The notes below the pieces were generated by a model. The model made no database searches and had not been told where the DNA came from. It was given only the letters and a program-made list of their open reading frames with translations. Of a stretch of DNA of 64,000 bases, positions 57,801-64,000 are shown piece by piece. This DNA comes from Patiria miniata (lineage: Eukaryota; Echinodermata; Asteroidea; Valvatida; Asterinidae). The position numbers and the translations under genes were made by a program. The stretch covers positions 26,959,334 to 27,023,333 of the forward strand of contig NW_024037074.1 of NCBI RefSeq assembly GCF_015706575.1, written 5' to 3'. Each line of letters starts with the position of its first letter. Position 1 is the first letter of the stretch.

Positions 57801-58353
57801 TACATAAAAAAACAATGATGTTCATTCCCTTTAATTCTACAAAATTCATGTCCACGATTTTTTTAATTGACAATAAATACTTTTCTTTAATTGTATAAAC
57901 AATCACTGACTGTGGGAAATTGTACCTGAGGGCACATTCAACCTGCGTCAATAAATGGAATCCAATATGAAATCCATTATTGTTTTCTCTGTTTTCTGAA
58001 AATGTGCACTATTCACTGAGCTGGAACTTTAACAAGCTTTGTTGTTATTCACATAATGGCATTTGCACCGGGATTACGTAAATTCAATATTACGTTTTGC
58101 CCTTCACCGACGTATAAATTATGTATACTCAGTGTGTTACCCCCGAAGTTCATTTCATAAGCTACCGTCTTAATATTGGAGCATTTTTTGATTCCATAAA
58201 ATGCACCTGAAATGTTTCATCTATAATGATTTGCTTTCATACTTTCTGTTTCATGTTCTTGAAGGTTCTGTTTCTCGTGTCGATGACGCCCCGCCGTCCT
58301 ACGAGCAGGCAATAGCCAGCGGAACCACCAAAGAAAACTTTGAAGGATTGTGA
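48863..58353 (+). CDS. Alpha-arrestin (arrestin domain-containing protein), gene 2 of a tandem pair
   Basis: Seven coding exons: 48863-48983, 49843-49959, 50158-50411, 50657-50839, 51212-51412, 55928-56129, 58265-58353; introns are GT-AG and phases equal those of gene 1. The protein has 388 residues. The N-domain (1-164) starts MGKLPLPVIVFDKQG and contains HSFPFKFRLP and FEGAYGHVRYRAK. The C-domain (165-359) contains FGLTKRGFIPGENI, GCVDNISGEEQRVIKVAL and FRLTVGTVPIR. APPSYEQAI near the C-terminus gives one PPxY at 369-372, the likely docking site for WW domains of NEDD4-family ligases. It keeps the canonical FEGAYG motif that gene 1 has changed to FLGAYG. Intron 5 is 4.5 kb, against 0.7 kb in gene 1, because of nested transposons. 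The donor of exon 5 runs straight into a TTG microsatellite. Function is expected to overlap with gene 1: ubiquitin-dependent trafficking of membrane proteins. Confidence 0.93.
49310..49600. other. GC-richer segment in intron 1 of arrestin gene 2
   Basis: A block with higher GC than the surrounding intron (CAGGGTAAGCTGGCTCC ... AACGCCTTGACCTAGG) that has no counterpart in intron 1 of gene 1, which is about 290 bases long against 860 here. It looks like an insertion, but terminal repeats were not identified. Confidence 0.4.
51413..51475. repeat. (TTG)n microsatellite at the exon 5 donor of arrestin gene 2
   Basis: The donor GTAGTTGTTG is itself the first part of an imperfect TTG/GATG repeat about 60 bases long, which keeps a reading frame open past the splice site. 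Gene 1 has GTGGGC at the same donor and no repeat. Confidence 0.8.
52935..54235 (-). repeat. tRNA-related SINE (copy 2), interrupted by an 846-bp MITE
   Basis: Same repeat as 34797-35680, in the same orientation. The two parts are 52935-53293 and 54148-54235. On the minus strand it has a B-box-like GAGTTCGAATC (complement of about 54171-54182) and a second A-box-like TTAGCTCGGTCGG (complement of about 53218-53231). The PIF/Harbinger site is empty here (single TAA at 53123). Confidence 0.75.
53294..54139. mobile_element. hAT-like MITE, 846 bp, inside SINE copy 2
   Basis: Terminal inverted repeats of about 56 bp (ACTGCGCAATAGTCGTAGCC, continuing TTGTTGCCATTTTGTGATTGG) are nearly perfect at both ends. 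A perfect 8-bp duplication CGGGCATC flanks the element (53286-53293 and 54140-54147). The interior is AT-rich without a transposase. The 8-bp duplication favours hAT; the ends are not the usual CAG..CTG type, so another superfamily with 8-bp duplications remains possible. SINE copy 1 lacks this insert. Confidence 0.85.
54732..54790. other. Possible hAT-like left end followed by a G run
   Basis: CAGTGGCGTAAATCTGTGCC followed by a long run of G resembles the CAGTGGCGT-type ends of hAT elements (compare 63836). No inverted partner or target-site duplication was found, so this may be a truncated copy. Confidence 0.4.
56298..56561. mobile_element. hAT-like MITE (family A, copy 2), 264 bp, in intron 6 of arrestin gene 2
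   Basis: Ends CATGGGCGTCGCGAGG and CTTGGCGACGCCCATG are inverted repeats, flanked by a perfect 8-bp duplication CATCAGTA (56290-56297 and 56562-56569). Internal landmarks shared with 41969-42236 are A-rich GAAACAAAAAAG, ATAGGCGC.AA.A or GAGGCGCGAAATAAT, GGGATGTC.CTGCCC and TCTAGAA.AAAATC. Contains long C and A homopolymers. Confidence 0.85.
57019..57460. other. Intron 6 sequence without recognised elements
   Basis: Two overlapping plus-strand open frames of 81 and 61 codons lie here but show no family resemblance and sit inside the intron of arrestin gene 2. I treat this as non-coding intronic sequence, possibly an old repeat. Confidence 0.4.
57461..57490. repeat. 30-bp near-perfect palindrome in intron 6 of arrestin gene 2
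   Basis: TCCAACGGTGG TCGGCCGACC AGCGTTGGA reads the same on both strands except at one symmetric pair. It lies in otherwise AT-rich intron and is not shared with gene 1. Confidence 0.85.
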
Positions 58354-59480
58354 CGTGCAACATCGTTTCATGATTCCTTTAAATAGACCACAGTTGTGGG
58401 CGAATGAGGGCGCTGTAAGAATGTCATTTGTACGTACAAACAGTCGATATAGAACATGTTATCAAAGCATTGAAGTAAAGTTACCTCAATCTAGGAATTA
58501 CAGGTTGTACAAATTATTTTGTTTTCTTTAATAACCTCACCTTTATGGCTGTGTTTACCCCCCCCAAAAAAAAAAAAAAAAAAAATAAAAAAAATAATGT
58601 TGCCCTTGAAGCACCCTTATTTGCCAAAAACAATGGTACACTGTAAAAACTGTGTTTAGCAATTAAACACTTTTCTAAACACTTTCTTGCTATCAGTTTG
58701 TAAACATGTTTAAATACTAAACATGTTTAGCGTAAGGATGGATAGTGTTTAGCTATTGAACATTGATGTTTAGGAATTGGACACGTGATGTTTAGCGTCT
58801 AAACATGTTTACAAAGTGATAGCAAGATTGTGTTTAATTGCTAAACACAGTTTTTAGAGTGTATACTATGCAAAAAAAAGTCAGGAGGAGGCTTACAACT
58901 TGATGTGCATGATTTGCAATTTACAAAAAAAAAAAATATGGGCCTTGAGAAATAAAATGCGATTATACAGATAGCGGTTATACCAGTGGTCCGTCAACGT
59001 CTATTGGAGGTCACACACTCACAAAACTGGCCTCTCACCTTGTTCTCAGTCTACAGAGTCCGATTTGATGATATAAGTAACTAGCTTTTATTGTATTTTA
59101 TTGTGTTCATGTTTAAGCAATTTTTAGTGTTTTCATCATATTTGTAAACCAATTTGTGTTGCGAAAGTTTCGAAAGTATACGTAAAAATTTCAGATTAAT
59201 GTTTTCGAAATTAAATATCTTGAAAAGCTTTTGCCGGTTTTCCAGATTCAAGTTAAATAAAAACGATTTTTTTTGGCGGGCAAGATTTCAATCTTCAGAG
59301 GTCAAAAGCCTGTTCAGATTAATAATCAAAATAAAATTAATGCAGAATTAGTCAGTTGGGGAAAAGTAGGATCTGAAATAATTAAGATCTTGTACTTCAT
59401 AACGAATGCACCTATGTTTTGCTATTGTTGTTAACTTATTTTTGAATAAAGTTATTTGTAAGTTATTGCTGAATGTTTAT
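58354..59480 (+). other. 3' UTR of arrestin gene 2 with AATAAA poly(A) signal at 59445-59450
   Basis: Homologous in blocks to the gene 1 3' UTR. The signal TTTTTGAATAAAGTTATTTG is followed by GT/T-rich DNA. A poly(A)-like run near 58567-58600 and the foldback MITE at 58639-58861 are insertions not seen in the gene 1 UTR. Confidence 0.68.
58639..58861. mobile_element. Foldback MITE, 223 bp, TA-flanked, in the gene 2 3' UTR
   Basis: Arms CACTGTAAAAACTGTGTTTA (left) and the complement of GTTTTTAGAGTG preceded by TGCTAAACACA (right) pair over more than 30 bases. The pairing continues inward (CTTGCTATCA..TTTGTAAACATG with CATGTTTACAAAGTGATAGCAAG), so almost the whole element is one long hairpin built on TGTTTA motifs. 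It is flanked by TA at 58637-58638 and 58862-58863, as in Tc1/mariner-type elements. No coding capacity. Confidence 0.82.
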
Positions 59481-60855
59481 TGTTACGTACTACTTGTCAT
59501 TCGATTTTCTGACTTACCTTGAAAGTGGCAACGCATCTTGATAATGCTTGTTTTCATGTTAGTAACTTCCATGTATAAGGGAGGGATGAAATCCCACAAC
59601 AGGTTTTCATGGGCCGCGATCTGGGAGGGGGCATGTCACATCAATATTTGAAGGCAAGCAACGCCAATTGGGATCTGCCCTCCTCCCCCACAAATAAGCA
59701 CACGTACAGTCACCATTTGGGGGGCCCTGGATATGCAGGGACAGGATAGGTTGCTCATAGTTCACCGAAGTTTATGTTGCTTTGTCCTGGTGGATTCACT
59801 TCCTTTGTGTATTTCCTCAATGTCCCTGTCAAAGCGGTCATTACGCCTACCGGGGCTTCCTGGTTGTTTTTTTTGTTTTTGCAATTATCCCTGACTCTGA
59901 ATTGTGGGAGAAACATAACGACTAAAAAGTACAAACAAAAGAGGGACAATAGGGGGTCTCCGATTGCAGGCAAATATAGCCTTGGGTGTGTGAGTGGAAC
60001 TAAATTGACCGGCCATGACAAATTTTGCCATGACAAAAGTTTGCGTGTGTGAAGGTCGGACCTTATTTGACGATAAGGGCGTTTTCCCCCTGCTACGATG
60101 TAGCCCCTTCCCTCTATATGTTTTACGAATCAATAGAAGGGAAGATGTGAGTAGCATCGACTTAAAAACAGTCGTCTCTCTCCACTTTTCGTATAATCAT
60201 TTAAATTATTGATATTGCCCCACCCCTCCCGTCAGTCAGTGAAAATGTTACTTCATATCACCTTCTACAGTAACTCGACATTAGCCTTATACAATATAAC
60301 TTGACACTGTAGCGGTTTACTATAGGCTTACTTGTTTTTAAACTAAACTGATGCCAAAAATAAACGTTTGTGTGTAAACTCTGCCCATTACATGTAATTG
60401 GTTTCGTGTACTCAATCAACTAAGGGAAAGAAGAAAAATAGTAGCGCTGTGAATGAGGAACAAACGTGTGGCAACTTTAGTGCTTAAGCGGCTTCTGCAC
60501 CGAGCCCTCTTTGAAAATATTGTCAAAGCTTTTGCTATGAAATAAGCATAAACCGTGTTACTACCAACATTAAAAAAGCCTCAAACACCTCAAGATTAGC
60601 AATTTAAAGCTTGACGCATTTTGGAACGCAAAGATATAGTGATCGCTTTAGTATATTGTATGTTCCCTTCGATCACACCCTACCTAGCAATTGCTGAGAA
60701 CAGGAAAAAGATACACAGCGCAACACACAACGCAAACTGAACATCGAATATATCACGGCCGGGCAAGTCATTTTATATCAACCAATCACAGTTAGTTATC
60801 CAACTAGTCGGTGATCACAAGTGAGTGGTATGTCACTCTGGCTATTTGTGAGTGT
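59481..60855. other. Intergenic DNA without a recognised gene
   Basis: No coding region, RNA gene or repeat was recognised with confidence. Open frames of 90-93 codons on both strands around 59755-60157 overlap each other and have no domain. A GATCTGGGAGGGGG / GATCTGCCCTCCTCCCC pair near 59620-59690 is a minor inverted motif. Confidence 0.4.
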
Positions 60856-61105
60856 CAATCACAAATCACGTGTTTGAATTGTAAATAAAGCCCATACTGC
60901 GTGCCAATGTCTCATTAATATGAAAGAGTCAGTGATGTCTGATTGACAGCGCGCAAGGACCAATCACCAACCAACCTAGGCTCCTCGGTCACTGCTCAGG
61001 AAATATAAGGCAGAACCGGCCGCTACACTCCTCACAAGACCACCGCTGAGCTTCATCTTCGGACGACAACCCAAAGAGAACTGACTGCAAGAACACGATT
61101 ACAAG
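60856..61105 (+). promoter_or_regulatory. Possible promoter and non-coding first exon of a downstream gene
   Basis: The segment has an E-box CACGTG (60867-60872), CCAAT (about 60959-60963) followed by CCAACC, and TATAAG (61004-61009). About 30 bases further begins a GC-richer leader without ATG, ending in a good donor ACAAG|GTAAGG at 61105/61106. The layout resembles a TATA promoter plus leader exon. The likely partner is the acceptor at 62416. No transcript evidence is available and the gene product is not identified. Confidence 0.45.
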
Positions 61106-62416
61106 GTAAGGCTCTGCTTCTTTGCCATCCACATTAAATGTTTGCAAAGAAATGTTGAATTTATGCCGCGTAAAAATCACACAGTTGTTTTCAGGCGTGA
61201 TAATTTACGTACACATTGCTAGTTTAAGATTGCTCGTCGTGCAGTGTATTGGTAAGCAATAATGACATCACTCTAAATCCAAAGAAGTATTTTCAAAACC
61301 TAACCTGATCGGTTTTCAGCCCTGTGAATATTACACTTTTCGAGAAAACACTCACACCCATGCACATTTTGTTTTGTTTTTGTCATCACGAAACTCTCTT
61401 TATTCTGAAAATCAGTCTTTTGAAAGATCATTGGAAGTCATCTACAATTCTGAATTTGTCTTAAGTGACGGACTACTTTCACAGGGTGTTCGGCAGTATT
61501 TTTAATCTAACTTAACCTAGATCACGATTCGGAAGGTTACTTTTTCGGATAAATGCAAATGATCATACACGCCTTTAACTATTGAATTAAATTAATCCGC
61601 AGCTTTAACGTCCTATATAATGGAAGCATATGACAGTAGTAGGTTGAAGTCAGCCTTTGATTATCAGTCTGTTCATATTACAGAAATGTTTAATTTTGAC
61701 ATAAATGTCTCAAATGAAACTATGATATTTCTCCCCACTTTTACCGTACCTGCGGAACGTTTTGGCAGTTGTTTGACCGTTAAAAGCGAACGTTATTGAA
61801 ACCAAGGCTGACTTCCAGCCTGGGGTGTTTACATTAAACGTTGATGAACTTTTTTGGAAAAACGTTTTTTTTTTTTCTCTTCTATTTCGTTTTCTAGTTC
61901 TCTAACGGTATGTTCAAAGTTGAAATGAACAAATGTAATGCCTTTTATTGTTTGCAGTTGAACAAACTATGTGGAATTCTTTTTTGGTGCTTGACATTTT
62001 CCTGAAATTTCTTATATAAACCAAAATCCTATCTGCGAATAATATCGCGGTAAAAACTGTTTTTTTTGTTTTTTTTAGGGGGGGGATACGCCCAAGAGTA
62101 CGTGAACGTGGAGTTCAAGAACCCAATGAGAGAGAGAAAATTTAGCTAATGGGGGTGAGGTGGGTTGGATTTCACATCCACAAAATGAGAGCCTTACTCT
62201 CGTCAGTGATGGAATGGAGAATGACGGGGTGTTTGTCAAAACTATCAAGCTACACTTCCTTTTGTTGTATAAATTTTCCTGATATTCTGATATTCTCTTC
62301 ATGATACTGCGATATTCTCAAAATACACAGTTAAACCTCTCCTGCTTATTTTGGGGTTTTCTGCAAACTTTGCGTAAAGCCTTTGTTTTTGTTGAGATTG
62401 TCTTTCTTCTTCTTAG
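61106..62416 (+). other. Putative intron or non-genic DNA
   Basis: AT-rich sequence between the candidate donor at 61106 and a strong pyrimidine-rich acceptor (TCTTTCTTCTTCTTAG) ending at 62416. No ORF, repeat or RNA gene recognised; a G run lies near 62080. Confidence 0.35.
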
Positions 62417-62700
62417 GCGAGCCATCAGATAACAGACCGTTCGGGTACCGGGTCCGGTATGCTAATTTCTTTCACCCCAATCGGTATGAAGCCAGAAGCC
62501 ACCCGGTCACTGAAGCGTGACGCCCCAATCGGTCCAAACGGGTGACTCAGGGTTTCACAGTACGCAACATAAATTGAAGTCTGGACATTGTTGGAGGATT
62601 ATTCGGCCAGCTGGGATTACCAGCGGCAACTTCTTTGAAGCTCATCACAGTCATTGTTGCCTACTGGAGGATTAGCGCTTCACAAATTGGTTCCTTTGTG
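62417..62700 (+). other. Candidate second exon with a 28-codon ORF (62459-62545)
   Basis: After the strong acceptor, the first ATG (62459) opens a 28-codon frame to TGA 62543-62545, encoding a peptide with TPIGMKPEATRSLKRDAPIG. A second frame runs open from the exon start for 33 codons (EPSDNRPFGYRVRYANFFHP and more) and would need coding sequence upstream that the leader does not offer. Neither peptide is recognised. It may be a small ORF, a uORF or untranslated sequence. Confidence 0.25.
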
Positions 62701-62959
62701 ATGAGCCAGAGCCATGGTGCAGAAGCATGGTGGAGTTAATCCAGGCCGATCGGTTCCATGCAAGGTCCCAATCCCTTCAACATACTGGGCGGGCTCAACC
62801 CCGAACGGTCCGGGGAGGGATTCTAATTTGAGGGTTCGCCTTAGTGTTCTATCCAAATCCCATAGCTTTTGGACATAAAATTTGCAACTTTGGAAATAAA
62901 ACATGGTCATATCCCAACGAAACAAAAACAAGGAACAAATAGTAAATTCGTCCATATTA
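62701..62959. other. Non-genic sequence
   Basis: No gene is recognised on either strand. A 91-codon minus-strand open frame covers 62680-62955, begins inside the candidate exon and shows no domain. Confidence 0.35.
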
Positions 62960-63780
62960 ATGTAGCGTCATCATGACGTAATTAAGGGGTCCTCTGACGT
63001 CATCTAAAAGTTGCACAGTTTAAAAGTCCTTTATCTCGAGAACTACAAGTACTATTGAGTTCAACGTTTTATATACGTAGTCAGGGAAGGTACACAGATA
63101 CAATTTGAGATGATGTCATGATGACGTTATCATATGATTTTATATGAACCTTTGAAGTTGTGACAATTGTCGCAATATCTAACGATCTCAACATGTTACA
63201 ACATTATTTTGCATTAGGTTTTGAAACGTCATAGACACATGCACACAATTTCACCACAAAAATTGTTAGATCATCATGACGTTACCAAATATGTAATATT
63301 TTGGGGGAAAATGCAAATAAAGTACAATGCGATCGTTATGAAACTTGGTCGGTAGGTAAACATTGTTACCAGTATGCAAAATCTGAGGTGACGTCATGAT
63401 AACGTTTTGAAAATATTTTTTAGGTGTTTTTCTTAACCATACACTATTTTCGTTTCATTGAGGAAAAACGATCCTCTCATATCCTTGTATAGTAAACTGA
63501 AATTGTAGTAAATTGCTATAAACAAACTGATTTCAACCTTTCTTCATTTAAGTACGCTTGTTAGGTCATGTATATTTGCACAAAATTGTGACAAATTTGT
63601 GACGTCATGATGACATCATCAAAAATGCGATTTTTCACAACACATGTAAGGGTAGGCCCGATCGTCATGAAACTTGATGGGTAGGTAGATTATATGCAAG
63701 GTCCGAAGTAACGTCAAGATGAAGTCATCAACTGATTTGTAATAGATTTAAACAAAAAAGCTTGATTGTTTGCTCTACTA
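62960..63780. repeat. TGACGTCA/TGATGACG-rich dispersed repeat
   Basis: The motif family CATCATGACGT, GATGTCATGATGACGTTATC, GTGACGTCATGATAACG, GACGTCATGATGACATCATC and ACGTCAAGATGAAGTCATC recurs five or more times at 100-250-bp spacing. It is interleaved with a second recurring phrase, CGATCGT.ATGAAACTTG.TGGGTAGGTA (about 63329 and 63660). The two phrases repeat in the same order, which indicates a tandemly duplicated unit of about 300 bp, strongly diverged. Confidence 0.65.
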
Positions 63781-63835
63781 GCACAATTTGACAAAAAGAA
63801 ATCTGATTGACTTTAAACTAGGCACAGACAAAGCA

Positions 63836-64000
63836 GTGGCGTCACCAGACTTTTCAGTCTGGGGGGCACAGGGGGGCACAAGCATTTGATGGGGGGGGGG
63901 GCACTTAGGTGGATACGGATCGCCGTCCTGGGGGAGGGGTCTAAGGGGAGGTGGTTCCCCCCTCCCCTTTGGACAATTTTCGCATACGGAGGATGGGCTA
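63836..64000. mobile_element. Left end of a hAT-like element, cut by the window edge
   Basis: CAGTGGCGTCACCAGACTTT followed by G-rich runs matches the CAGTGGCGT type of hAT terminal repeats. The right end is outside the window, so the 8-bp duplication cannot be tested (preceding bases AGACAAAG). Confidence 0.5.

Overview
The window is metazoan genomic DNA. It has intron-split genes with GT/AG junctions and PPxY-bearing alpha-arrestins, a Ngaro-type (DIRS-order) retroelement, many short DNA transposons with clean target-site duplications, and megasatellite-scale tandem repeats. The mixture (Ngaro with an SGNH hydrolase, hAT-like and PIF/Harbinger MITEs, tRNA-related SINEs, roughly 40% GC) fits a marine invertebrate, perhaps a deuterostome such as an echinoderm, hemichordate or cephalochordate. 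That placement is inference; nothing seen identifies a species.

Layout. 1-27002 is one unbroken array of a ~219-bp satellite (about 123 monomers) with two higher-order repeats (1529 bp = 7 monomers; ~1754 bp = 8 monomers) and a larger internal duplication (about 6.7-12.5 kb matches 15.4-22.2 kb). 27003-37010 is dominated by an unrelated AT-rich ~69-70-bp satellite headed by a ~180-bp non-repetitive block that occurs twice (27003 and 35931). Inside it sit a 5'-truncated, frameshifted Ngaro-like element with gag, RT-RNase H and an intact SGNH hydrolase ORF (29406-33228), and a tRNA-related SINE split by a PIF/Harbinger MITE. 36604-37775 holds a 247-bp direct repeat and a degenerate ATCGCACA minisatellite. 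37.8-40.9 kb is non-genic with local tandem duplications.

41-59.5 kb contains two tandem paralogous alpha-arrestin genes on the plus strand. Each has seven coding exons with conserved intron phases and predicts a protein of 384 or 388 residues. Each ends in one PPSY motif, the type that recruits NEDD4-family ubiquitin ligases. The duplication includes the promoter (CRE-like site, TCACGTGA E-box, TATA box) and the 3' UTR with its AATAAA. Comparing the two copies shows which intron sequences are later transposon insertions: two hAT-like MITEs in gene 1, and in gene 2 a ~3.6-kb nested insertion plus another member of one of the gene 1 MITE families.

59.5-64 kb has no confident protein gene. It contains a plausible TATA/CCAAT promoter with a short leader exon near 61 kb, a strong splice acceptor at 62.4 kb followed by a 28-codon ORF, a TGACGTCA-rich repeat, and the left end of another hAT-like element cut by the window edge.

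The two arrestins are the only confident host protein-coding genes. The remaining sequence is mostly satellite and transposon DNA.
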